Shown here piece after piece: positions 8,411-16,247 of a stretch of 64,000 nt of DNA. The stretch spans positions 1-64,000 of the forward strand of contig NZ_JASITE010000003.1 of the NCBI RefSeq assembly GCF_030767025.1, written 5' to 3'. The first letter of the stretch is position 1. Every line of letters starts with the position of its first letter. The notes under the pieces are model-generated. The model made no database searches. It was not told the origin of the DNA and worked only from the letters and a program-made list of their open reading frames with translations. The translations under genes were made by a program, and so were the position numbers. The stretch is from Nocardia sp. CC227C (GTDB lineage Bacteria; Actinomycetota; Actinomycetes; Mycobacteriales; Mycobacteriaceae).

Positions 8411-9612
8411 ATGCCGAACGAGTTACCGGGACAACGGATATCGATGCGGTGCGGGGCCGGCTCACCGGCGCGGCCCGCACCGCGGTTGGTGCGGTGGCCG
8501 GTGCCGTGGGCATCGGCTGGCTGGTACGCGCGGCGTGGGGCCTGCCCTCGGCCATGGGGGCCGGCATCTCGGCCATCCAGCCGACCGCCACCGCCTCGGT
8601 CCGCTACCGCAACCGCCAGTTCCACAACACCGAGCCGAGCAGCCAGATCGCCTCCGGGTCGGGTTTCTCGCTGCTGAACTCGGTGCTGACCAAACGCAAT
8701 CTGGGCCGGGCCCCCGGCCCGATCCCGCTGGTCACCCCGGAGCTGCCGGAGCAGGCCGCGGATCTGGCCGTCACCTGGTACGGCCACGCCACCGCGCTGG
8801 TCGAGATCGACGGCTACCGGGTGCTCACCGATCCGGTGTGGAGTGAACGCGTCTCGCCGTCGCCGCTGATCGGCCCGGCCCGCCAGCATCCGGTGCCGCA
8901 GCGGCTCGACGAGCTGCCGCCACTGGACGCGGTGATCATCTCGCACGACCACTACGACCACCTGGACCGCGATACGGTGCAGGGTCTGGTCGAGAGCCAG
9001 AGCGCGGTCTTCATCGTGCCGCTCGGTATCGGGGCCCATCTGCGGCACTGGCGGGTGCCGGACGAGCGGATCGTCGAAATGGATTGGGGCACCTCGGTTT
9101 CGCTCTCGACGCTGCAACGCGCGCACGAGGGTGCGGATCTGACCATCACGTGTACCGAGGCCCGCCACTTCTCCGGCCGCGGTCTGGTGCGCAACACCAC
9201 GCTGTGGGCGTCCTGGTCGTTGGCCGGTCCCGAGCACCGGGTGTACTTCGGTGGCGACACCGGCTACACCAAGGCGTTCGCCCAGGCGGGCGCGCGGCTC
9301 GGTCCGTTCGATCTGACGCTGCTGCCCATCGGCGCGTACGACGCCGCCTGGCCGGATGTGCACATGAATCCGGAGGAGGCGGTGCGCGCACACGCCGATC
9401 TGAATCTGGGAAACGCGGCGCACGGACTGCTGGTGCCGATTCACTGGGCGACCTTCAATCTGGCCTTCCACGGCTGGTCGGAGCCGGTACAGCGGATGGT
9501 CGCGGCGGCCGCGGCGGCGGGCACGGCGGTCGCCGTCCCGAAACCGGGACAGCGGATCGACCGCAATGGCGTGCCACCAGGACAGACCTGGTGGAAAGAT
9601 ATCGACCGATGA
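8407..9612 (+). CDS. MBL-fold metallohydrolase (NAPE-PLD/UlaG-like)
   Basis: A 401-residue metallo-beta-lactamase-fold hydrolase. The di-zinc motif HDHYDH is at residues 180-185, with later ligands in EARHFSG, YFGGDTGY and VPIHWATF. The ordering resembles N-acyl-phosphatidylethanolamine phospholipase D-type proteins, which cleave phosphodiesters of lipids, but the substrate is not provable here. An N-terminal hydrophobic patch (AVGAVAGAVGIGWLV) suggests membrane association. ATG 8407 overlaps the stop of the hydratase, so the two are coupled. Length is slightly above the family average because of the N-terminal extension. Confidence 0.88.
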   Translation: MNAERVTGTTDIDAVRGRLTGAARTAVGAVAGAVGIGWLVRAAWGLPSAMGAGISAIQPTATASVRYRNRQFHNTEPSSQIASGSGFSLLNSVLTKRNLGRAPGPIPLVTPELPEQAADLAVTWYGHATALVEIDGYRVLTDPVWSERVSPSPLIGPARQHPVPQRLDELPPLDAVIISHDHYDHLDRDTVQGLVESQSAVFIVPLGIGAHLRHWRVPDERIVEMDWGTSVSLSTLQRAHEGADLTITCTEARHFSGRGLVRNTTLWASWSLAGPEHRVYFGGDTGYTKAFAQAGARLGPFDLTLLPIGAYDAAWPDVHMNPEEAVRAHADLNLGNAAHGLLVPIHWATFNLAFHGWSEPVQRMVAAAAAAGTAVAVPKPGQRIDRNGVPPGQTWWKDIDR

Positions 9613-9641
9613 CCGAAGACCGAGTGTGAAGGAGCAGGGCT

Positions 9642-9932
9642 GTGAGTCTTTTGGACACGCTCAAGGGATTGGTCGGCAAGGGCAAGGATGTGGCGGCCCA
9701 GAACGCCGAGAAGATCGAGTCCGCGGTGGACAAGGCCGGGGGCTTCATCGATCAGAAGACCGGAGGCAAGTACTCCGGCCAGATCGACAAGGGTGCCGAG
9801 GCGGTGAAGAAGGCCATTCCCGAGCAGGGCGGTGCGGCCGCGGCTCCGGAGGCTTCGCCCGCGCCGGAACCGGCTCCCGAACCCGCGCCGGGTGAGAAGC
9901 CGCCCGGGGAGCAGAAGCCTCCGACGCCGTAG
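9642..9932 (+). CDS. Small Rv0909/MT0933-type antitoxin-family protein
   Basis: A 96-residue protein whose first 65 residues match the MT0933/Rv0909 antitoxin family (MSLLDTLKGLVGKGKD and AVDKAGGFIDQKTGGKY), followed by an Ala/Pro/Glu-rich tail of repeating APEPAPE type. GTG 9642 follows GAAGGAG (9628-9634) by 7 nt. In M. tuberculosis the relative is followed by a START-like toxin gene; here a terminator follows instead, so it is either an orphan or not an antitoxin. It ends the hydratase/MBL operon. Confidence 0.8.
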   Translation: MSLLDTLKGLVGKGKDVAAQNAEKIESAVDKAGGFIDQKTGGKYSGQIDKGAEAVKKAIPEQGGAAAAPEASPAPEPAPEPAPGEKPPGEQKPPTP

Positions 9933-9965
9933 CACGGCCGACCGGGGCAGCCCGGTACGGCACAG

Positions 9966-9988
9966 GGTTCAGGGCGCGGCCCTGAACC
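9966..9988. repeat. Perfect 10-bp-stem hairpin downstream of the antitoxin-like gene
   Basis: GGTTCAGGGC and GCCCTGAACC flank a 3-nt loop. There is no T-run after it, so by itself it is not a classical intrinsic terminator; it precedes the one at 10006-10062. Confidence 0.8.
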
Positions 9989-10005
9989 GACCGAGTGCGG
10001 TATCC

Positions 10006-10062
10006 GGACCGTTCGAGTCCTCCCGCGGCCCGCGGGGGGACCCGAACGGTCCGTTGGTTTTT
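10006..10062 (+). terminator. Intrinsic terminator of the hydratase/MBL/antitoxin operon
   Basis: Arms GGACCGTTCG (10006-10015) and CGAACGGTCC (10043-10052) pair perfectly, and the inner GC-rich segment extends the stem with one mismatch and one wobble. A T-rich tract (TTGGTTTTT) follows at 10054-10062. Confidence 0.85.
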
Positions 10063-10104
10063 CGGGTCCAGCTGATTGTCGATGCCCGCCTCTAGACTGG
10101 CGTT

Positions 10105-12399
10105 ATGGGATCCCGGCGGAGTTTCGGGGGAGTCGAGGTGGCGCTGACCAACCTCGACAAGGTGCTGTATCCCGCCACCGGTACCACCAAGGGCGAGGTC
10201 ATCGACTATTTCACCGCCATCGCCCCGGCCCTGCTGCCGCATATCACGGGGCGGGCCGTGACGCGCAAGCGCTGGCCGAACGGGGTGGACGAGCCGTCGT
10301 TCTTCGAGAAGAACCTGCCCGACCACGCACCGAAGTGGATCGAGCGCCATCGCCTCGAGCATTCCGACCGCACAGTCGTCTATCCGGTGATCGACTCGGT
10401 TGCGGGCATGGCCTGGCTGGGGCAGCAGGCGGCCCTGGAAATCCATGTGCCGCAGTGGATATTCGACGGTGACGCGCGCGGCCCCATCACCCGGCTGGTG
10501 TTCGACCTGGATCCCGGGCCGGGGGCCGGGCTGCCGCAGTGCGCCCAGGTGGCGCTCATGCTGCGCGATGTGGTGCGTGATGTCGGCCTGGACGCCTTTC
10601 CGGTGACCAGCGGCAGCAAGGGCATCCACGTCTATGTCCCGCTCGATCGGCGATTGAGCGCGGGCGGCGCATCCACCGTGGCCAAACAGGTCGCCACCAA
10701 TCTGCAACAGCTGTACCCGAATCTGGTCACCGCGAATATGGCAAAGGCGGCGCGCGCGGACAAGGTGCTGCTGGACTGGAGTCAGAACAACCCGGCCAAG
10801 ACCACCATCGCGCCGTACTCGCTGCGCGGCCGCGCCGAGCCGACCGTGGCCGCACCGCGCGCCTGGGACGAGATCGAGAACCGGAAGAAGTTGCGGCACT
10901 TGCGGTTCGAGGAAGTACTGGAACGCTGGCGATCCGACGGCGATCTGATCGCCGCGCTGGACGCGCCGCCGCCGGAACATCGGCCCGACCGGCTCACCCG
11001 CTACCGCTCCATGCGTGATCCGGACCGCACCCCGGAGCCGGTGCCCGCCGATCGGCCCGCGCCTACCGAGGGCAATCGCTATGTGGTCCAACAGCATCGG
11101 GCCCGGCGGCTGCACTGGGACGTGCGGCTGGAACGGGACGGCGTGCTGGTGTCGTGGGCGGTGCCCAAGGGTCCGCCGACCGACACCAACGAGAACCGCC
11201 TCGCCGTGCACACCGAGGACCACCCCCTCGAATATCTGGAGTTCCACGGCACGATTCCCAAGGGCCAGTACGGGGCCGGGGAGATGACCATCTGGGACGC
11301 GGGCACCTACGAGACCGAGAAATGGCGCGACGACGAGGTGATCGTGCGTCTGCACGGCGAACGGCTCGACGGCCGGTACGCACTCATCCGGACCAATGGC
11401 AACCAGTGGCTCATGCACCTGATGAAGGACCAGCATCCGGAGCTCGACCGGCCGGGGACGGACGGCGAGGCGGTCGGCGAGGGAGCGCGGATGTTCACGC
11501 CGCCACGGCAACCGGTGCCGCTGCCGCGCGGGCTCACCCCCATGCTCGCCACCCCCGGCGACGTCTCCACCTTCGAGGCCGACGAGTGGGCCTTCGAGAC
11601 CAAATGGGACGGCTTCCGCCTCATCGCCGAAATCGACGACGGCGCGGTGACCTTGCGCAGCCGCGCCGGAAATATCGTCACCGGCCGCTATCCGACCATC
11701 GCGCGGCTGGGCGTGGAACTGGCCGGGCATTCGATCGTGCTGGACGGGGAGGCGGTGGTCTTCGACGATCACGGCACCGCCAACCTCGGACTGCTGCGCA
11801 ACCACGCCGGGCAGGCGGTATTCGTCGCCTTCGATGTGCTCTACCTGGACGGCACCGCACTGCTGCGCAAACGCTACGACGACCGCCGCCGGGTGCTGGA
11901 AGCGCTGGCCGGGCGGTCGTCCTCGCTGGTGGTGCCGCCGCGCCTGGACGGTTCCGGAGCGCAGGCGCTGCGCTACAGCCAGGAGCACGGCATGGAGGGG
12001 GTGGTCGCCAAACGCCGGGATTCGGTGTACCTGCCCGGCAAGCGCGGGCAGTCCTGGGTCAAGACCCGCAACTGGCGCACCCTGACCGTGACGGTCGGCG
12101 GTTACCGCCGCTCGGACGTGCGCCGCTTCGCCTCCCTGCTGGTGGGGGTGGAGCATGAGGGCAGGCTGTACTACCTGGGGCGGGTCGGCACCGGCTTCAG
12201 CGACCAGGAGATGAGCGAGCTGGACGCGAAGCTGCGCCGCCTGGAACGCAAGACCAGCCCGTTCGACAACGAACTCACCGCCGAGGAGCGCAAGGACGCG
12301 GTGTGGGTGACGCCCAAGCTCACCGGCACGGTGCGGTTCATGAACTGGACCGAGACCGGACGCCTGTGGCACCCGGCCTGGATCCCCGCCTCGGACTGA
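10105..12399 (+). CDS. ligD: Multifunctional NHEJ DNA ligase LigD
   Basis: A 764-residue LigD in the mycobacterial domain order: primase-like polymerase (1 to about 300, metal motif DLD at 134-136), 3'-phosphoesterase (about 325-450, His331 and His337 in QQHRARRLHWD), and ATP-dependent ligase (about 475-764, nucleotidyl Lys500 in the ETKWDGF motif; later GMEGVVAKR and SWVKTRNW). It repairs double-strand breaks with Ku. No ku gene lies in the window. TAGACT at 10093-10098 sits 6 nt before the ATG, suggesting a leaderless mRNA. Length matches M. tuberculosis LigD. Confidence 0.96.
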   Translation: MGSRRSFGGVEVALTNLDKVLYPATGTTKGEVIDYFTAIAPALLPHITGRAVTRKRWPNGVDEPSFFEKNLPDHAPKWIERHRLEHSDRTVVYPVIDSVAGMAWLGQQAALEIHVPQWIFDGDARGPITRLVFDLDPGPGAGLPQCAQVALMLRDVVRDVGLDAFPVTSGSKGIHVYVPLDRRLSAGGASTVAKQVATNLQQLYPNLVTANMAKAARADKVLLDWSQNNPAKTTIAPYSLRGRAEPTVAAPRAWDEIENRKKLRHLRFEEVLERWRSDGDLIAALDAPPPEHRPDRLTRYRSMRDPDRTPEPVPADRPAPTEGNRYVVQQHRARRLHWDVRLERDGVLVSWAVPKGPPTDTNENRLAVHTEDHPLEYLEFHGTIPKGQYGAGEMTIWDAGTYETEKWRDDEVIVRLHGERLDGRYALIRTNGNQWLMHLMKDQHPELDRPGTDGEAVGEGARMFTPPRQPVPLPRGLTPMLATPGDVSTFEADEWAFETKWDGFRLIAEIDDGAVTLRSRAGNIVTGRYPTIARLGVELAGHSIVLDGEAVVFDDHGTANLGLLRNHAGQAVFVAFDVLYLDGTALLRKRYDDRRRVLEALAGRSSSLVVPPRLDGSGAQALRYSQEHGMEGVVAKRRDSVYLPGKRGQSWVKTRNWRTLTVTVGGYRRSDVRRFASLLVGVEHEGRLYYLGRVGTGFSDQEMSELDAKLRRLERKTSPFDNELTAEERKDAVWVTPKLTGTVRFMNWTETGRLWHPAWIPASD

Positions 12400-12483
12400 A
12401 TTCTCGGCGCGCCGGTTGGTCCACAGCTCCTGCGCATATCGTCTATGTGTATCTACGATGCATAAGGCACGTATGCTTGAGGG

Positions 12484-12711
12484 ATGACGCGGACGATGAT
12501 CGACCTTGACGACGAATTATTAGCGAAAGCCGCCAAGGAGTTGGGTACGACGACCAAAAAGGACACCGTCCATGCGGCCCTACGGGCCGCACTGCGCCAG
12601 AGCGCAGCCCGCAACTTGCGGACCATGATGACCGGAGACCGCCAGGGGCTGGCGCATGAGGCCGTGGTCAACGCGATGTGGGAGGACGATGATCAGGCAA
12701 GGAATCCATGA
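12484..12711 (+). CDS. vapB: VapB-family antitoxin
   Basis: A 75-residue VapB2-type antitoxin: an N-terminal ribbon-helix-helix DNA-binding segment (TRTMIDLDDELLAKAAKELG, then TTTKKDTVHAALR) and an acidic C-terminal tail (MWEDDDQ) that would occupy the toxin active site. TATGCT at 12472-12477 lies 6 nt before ATG 12484, implying a leaderless mRNA. The stop overlaps the toxin ATG (ATGA). As in other vapBC operons, the antitoxin should repress its own promoter, which carries ATCGT/ACGAT half-sites near 12438-12458. Confidence 0.9.
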   Translation: MTRTMIDLDDELLAKAAKELGTTTKKDTVHAALRAALRQSAARNLRTMMTGDRQGLAHEAVVNAMWEDDDQARNP

Positions 12712-13139
12712 CGACGCGGTACCTGCTGGATAAATCCGCCGGATTTCGAATGCATATCGAGGTGGTCGACGCACGCGTCGGCCCACTGCTCGAGCGTGGG
12801 CTGCTCGCCACCTGTGGGATGGCCGATCTCGAGGCCGGGGTATCGGCGAGATCTCCTGAGCACCACCGGGCTCTCGGTGATGCGCGCCGATATGCGTTGC
12901 AGTACTTGACCACTCCCGACGGGGTGTGGGAGCGGGCCTGGCAGGTCCAAGAGCAGCTGTGCGCCCGCAGTCTCCACCGCAGCGTCAAGATTCCGGATCT
13001 GATCATCGCCGCGGTCGCCGAGCATCACGGTCTGACAGTGCTGCACTATGACCACGACTTCGACCGCATCGCCGAGATCACCGGCCAGCCGGTCGAGTGG
13101 GTCGTTCCACCGGGTATGGCGGATCAGCCGGTTCCGTAG
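12708..13139 (+). CDS. vapC: VapC PIN-domain ribonuclease toxin
   Basis: A 143-residue PIN-domain protein. Acidic active-site residues are in place: Asp8 in LLDKSA, Glu in ADLEAG (near 43), and the pair in IPDLIIAAVAE and HYDHDFDRIAE. VapC toxins cleave structured RNAs such as tRNA or rRNA and are blocked by the cognate VapB. It overlaps vapB by 4 nt, so toxin production depends on antitoxin translation. Length is normal for a VapC; no sign of decay. Confidence 0.92.
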   Translation: MTTRYLLDKSAGFRMHIEVVDARVGPLLERGLLATCGMADLEAGVSARSPEHHRALGDARRYALQYLTTPDGVWERAWQVQEQLCARSLHRSVKIPDLIIAAVAEHHGLTVLHYDHDFDRIAEITGQPVEWVVPPGMADQPVP

Positions 13140-13323
13140 TGGACCGCGGTCGGCGTACGCCCGCCACGCCCGGATCGCGAGACGCGCCGATGGCGCACGC
13201 ATGTCCATTGACCAGGCCGGATGGTCCGCAGTACCGTGGGGTCTCCGATGCGCCGGGAGTACGTACGGCGATCACGGGCCTGATGAAGCTGGAGCGTCGG
13301 TGGGATACGACGCTGGAGGCGTA

Positions 13324-14574
13324 ATGCGGCAGGGCGGCGCGCGGATTCGAGGATGCGCGCGGGGCGGCAGGGGCTGGTGGGCATTCCCGATCGCGGTGGT
13401 GATCGCTGTGTTCGCGGTGGTCGCGCCGCTGGCCAGACCGCAGATCCCGGTGCCGGACGAGGATCCGTTCTACGTGCCCCCGGTGAACCTGTCGGCCTAT
13501 GCCAATGGGGCGGTGCTGGATTCGCGGCCCATCGCGGTCTTCGGGCTACCGCTGCCGGTGGCCGCCTGGCAGCTCCAATACCGCAGTACCGATGCGCTGG
13601 GCGTCCCGATCGCGAATGTCGCCACGGTCGTGCTGCCGCCCGGGGCGTGGACGAATCCCGGTGGACGCCCGCTGCTGTCGTACCAGATAGCGGAGGACAG
13701 TCTCGGCACCAGATGCGCGCCCTCCTACGCCCTGCGCGGCGGCCGCGACTTCTCCATCGTGAACACCCTTCTGGACATTCCGTTCCTGGCCGCCGCGTTG
13801 TATCGCGGCTGGGCCGTGGTGGTCTCGGATTACCAAGGGCCGCAATCGCGTTTCTTCGACGGGGTGACCTCGGGACGCGGTGTGCTCGACGGTATCCGGG
13901 CGGCCCGCGACTTCGCCCCGCTGGGTCTGACCTCCGACAGCCCGACCGGGGCCTGGGGCTACTCGGGCGGCGCGTTCGCCACCCTCTGGGCCGCACAGCT
14001 CCGGGCCGCCTACGCACCCGACATCTGGCTGCACGGGGTCACGGCGGGCGGTGTGCCGGCGAACATCCCGGCCGTCGCCCGCGGCGTTGACGGCACCCTC
14101 CAGGCCGGACTTGCCCTGCTCATCGTGTTGTCGCTGGCCCGCAACGACCCCGCCTCGGGTCTGATCGACCTGCTCGGCGATCGCGGCCGCGCGGCGCTCG
14201 CAGAGGAGTCCGAAGCCTGCGGTGCGGACCTGGTGGTCCGGCACCCGTTCGACCGGGTGGACAACTACTCGGCGGTCCCGAATCTCCTGTCACACCCGGT
14301 GTTTGAGGCGACCGCCCGACCCAAGGAGCTGGGTGGATCCACCCCCGACGTGCCGCTGTACCTCTACCACAGCACCGGCGACGACGTCATCCCCATTGCC
14401 GGATTCACCGCGCTCCGGAATCGATACTGCGCGGGCGGCGCGACGCTGGTCGCCGTGCACTCGCGGGTCCCCGGGCACAATCCCGCGGCCCTCGTGGAAT
14501 CCGTTGGCGCGATGAACTACCTGTCGGAACGCTTCGCGGGCAGCCCGGCTCCCCGCGAGTGCGCCGAGAAGTGA
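13324..14574 (+). CDS. Secretory LIP-family lipase/esterase
   Basis: A 416-residue alpha/beta hydrolase of the secretory lipase (LIP) family. A hydrophobic segment (FPIAVVIAVFAVVAPLA, 21-37) is a signal peptide or anchor. The nucleophile is Ser214 in GYSGG; acid and base candidates are in STGDDVIP and VPGHNPA near the C-terminus. It would hydrolyse triacylglycerols or other esters outside the membrane. The open frame extends to 13048, but ATG 13324 follows GGAGG (13315-13319) and gives the signal peptide at the N-terminus. The 13140-13323 gap holds no other gene. Two related lipases lie elsewhere in the window. Confidence 0.88.
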   Translation: MRQGGARIRGCARGGRGWWAFPIAVVIAVFAVVAPLARPQIPVPDEDPFYVPPVNLSAYANGAVLDSRPIAVFGLPLPVAAWQLQYRSTDALGVPIANVATVVLPPGAWTNPGGRPLLSYQIAEDSLGTRCAPSYALRGGRDFSIVNTLLDIPFLAAALYRGWAVVVSDYQGPQSRFFDGVTSGRGVLDGIRAARDFAPLGLTSDSPTGAWGYSGGAFATLWAAQLRAAYAPDIWLHGVTAGGVPANIPAVARGVDGTLQAGLALLIVLSLARNDPASGLIDLLGDRGRAALAEESEACGADLVVRHPFDRVDNYSAVPNLLSHPVFEATARPKELGGSTPDVPLYLYHSTGDDVIPIAGFTALRNRYCAGGATLVAVHSRVPGHNPAALVESVGAMNYLSERFAGSPAPRECAEK

Positions 14575-14615
14575 CGCAGCGGGGGCGGGCCTGCCCGCCA
14601 GCGGAGCGGGTGCCG

Positions 14616-15269
14616 TCAGTTGGCCCCGGCGAACTTGCTGGTGCCCGGAGGGGCCATGAGCGTGTTGATCAGGTCGATCCCCGCGATGATCAGCGTCGGA
14701 CCGCCCACCACCAGGGTGCCGATAATGCCGCCGACGGCCGCACCGGCGATCACACTGGAGAAGCCTGTCGGCGGACCAACGATGAGCCCGACCGCCGCGC
14801 CGAGCGCGGTGCCGATGAAGGCGCCGATGGCGGTGGCGATTCCGAACTGGCTGGCGAAGGTCTGCTGCGCCAGCAGATTCTCCCTCGGCGAGGCGACCGG
14901 CTTGATCGCGGCCGGTCGAGCCGTCGACTCGTCCTTGATCGCCGTCAGCGACAGCGTGGTCGCGTCGGCGCTGATGTTGTGCGGCAGCGCGTATTCCGTG
15001 CCGTCCTGCTGGAACGACAGCGGCAGGCTCACCATGGTGCGCCCCGCCGCATCGTTGACATTCACCGTGTTACCGGCGAGCTGGAAGGTTCCGTTGGTGA
15101 GCGTGGTGACGACGGTGTTGCCGACCAACGTGGCCTCGTACCCGATATCGGGCGCGACGGTATCGGCCTGCGCGGTGCCCATGGCGCCGGTGCCGATGGC
15201 GAGGGCGGTGATTACCGGTGCGGCAACAGCCGTGATCTTGCGGTACATCTGCGGTTGTCCAATCTTCAT
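14616..15269 (-). CDS. Exported protein of unknown function with C-terminal glycine-zipper region
   Basis: A 217-residue protein with a signal peptide ending at a likely AQA-D cleavage site (residues 34-37), a beta-rich middle (VVTTLTNGTFQLAGN), and a C-terminal hydrophobic region with many small residues (IGAFIGTALGAAVGLIVG and AGAAVGGIIG) typical of membrane-inserting glycine zippers. I do not recognise a function; such proteins recur as multicopy exported families in Nocardia-type actinomycetes. Start is uncertain: ATG 15269 or the ATG seven codons later (MYRK); neither has a clear ribosome site. Confidence 0.75.
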   Translation of the reverse strand: MKIGQPQMYRKITAVAAPVITALAIGTGAMGTAQADTVAPDIGYEATLVGNTVVTTLTNGTFQLAGNTVNVNDAAGRTMVSLPLSFQQDGTEYALPHNISADATTLSLTAIKDESTARPAAIKPVASPRENLLAQQTFASQFGIATAIGAFIGTALGAAVGLIVGPPTGFSSVIAGAAVGGIIGTLVVGGPTLIIAGIDLINTLMAPPGTSKFAGAN

Positions 15270-15336
15270 CAGGTTGTTCTGTCAACGCGTGCCGCACGCG
15301 CTGAAATTTCCTCACCCCTCGCGCGCATGCGACCGT

Positions 15337-15351
15337 GATGCGAATCGCATC
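15337..15351. repeat. Perfect palindrome upstream of the exported protein gene
   Basis: GATGCG-aat-CGCATC, 68 bp upstream of the minus-strand start at 15269 and downstream of EcfT. It is a possible operator; no regulator is identified. Confidence 0.5.
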
Positions 15352-15485
15352 GTGATCCCTCATCCGATCTTCAATCGCCAACGGTAGCGCGCCCCACCGA
15401 CACGCCGTATGATTTTCGGCCCAGACCGAGGTCAGTGGACAAAACGCTTGGGATGCAGCGGAATCTGCACCGCCGCGAAATCCAC

Positions 15486-16247
15486 TCAGACCAGCACGTC
15501 GACCAGGATCGCACCCGCGCAGACGGCACCGACGATAGCGAGCGCGTATATATCCCTTCGGCCCGGCGCGCTGGGTCGCGCCGTGAGTTCTCCGGTGCCT
15601 CCGCGCGCGGTGATCGCCTCGCCGAGTTCGCCCGCCCGCCGCGTGGAGACCGCCAGCGCCGCGGTGAGAATATCCACCAGCGGGTTCGCGGCCCGCTGCA
15701 ACATCCCGTTGCTCGGCCGCAGTTTCCGGGAGGCCCGCAGAATCCGCATCTCCTCCAGCAGCAGCGGCAGTCCGCGCAGCGTCAGCGCCACCACGACCGC
15801 CCATTCGTCCACCGGCACCGCGTGCCGCACACCGCGCCGCGTCCACCCGATCCGCCGCAGCGGCGCGCCGAGTTTGGCGAGTGCGGGCGCGATCTCCCCC
15901 ATGGGCGTGGTCCAGGCGATGAGGAAGGAGGCGCTCAGCAGGATGAGCCCGAATACCGCCACATTGAGATAGCGCAGCACCGCCGCGCCGCCGATGGGGA
16001 GGTTGATCAGCGCGCCGAGCAGCAGCCCGGCCCAGAACCACCAGGGAAAGCGCGGCAGGGTGCCCAACGGCAGCCGCGCGGTGATCCACACCGCCGCCAG
16101 GAAGGCCACGCAGATGCCCAGGACCGGCCAGGACGGAATGAACATGAGCAATATGCTGACGGCGAAGGCGGCGATCATCTTGGTGCCGGCCCACAGTCGG
16201 TGCACCGGGCTCGCCACCGGGACTTCGCGCAGGATCGGGCCGCTCAT
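15486..16247 (-). CDS. ecfT: ECF transporter T component (Rv2325c-like)
   Basis: A 253-residue EcfT membrane subunit with about five transmembrane segments and the family's cytoplasmic coupling motif region (EEMRILRASRKLRPSNG). It couples ATP hydrolysis by the partner ATPases to substrate uptake via the S component. ATG 16247 overlaps the stop of the ATPase gene, so translation is coupled. The open frame continues upstream but that part is antisense-phase shadow of the ATPase gene. With the preceding fusion protein it forms an Rv2326c-Rv2325c-type two-gene transporter. Confidence 0.88.
   Translation of the reverse strand: MSGPILREVPVASPVHRLWAGTKMIAAFAVSILLMFIPSWPVLGICVAFLAAVWITARLPLGTLPRFPWWFWAGLLLGALINLPIGGAAVLRYLNVAVFGLILLSASFLIAWTTPMGEIAPALAKLGAPLRRIGWTRRGVRHAVPVDEWAVVVALTLRGLPLLLEEMRILRASRKLRPSNGMLQRAANPLVDILTAALAVSTRRAGELGEAITARGGTGELTARPSAPGRRDIYALAIVGAVCAGAILVDVLV

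Noticed and set aside
9745..12372. An 875-codon minus-strand frame opposite ligD
   Set aside because: LigD on the plus strand has all catalytic motifs; the antisense frame has none and shows no start or ribosome site.
12400..13139. vapBC as part of a mobile island
   Set aside because: No integrase, transposase, tRNA or flanking direct repeats are visible, and base composition looks like the neighbours.
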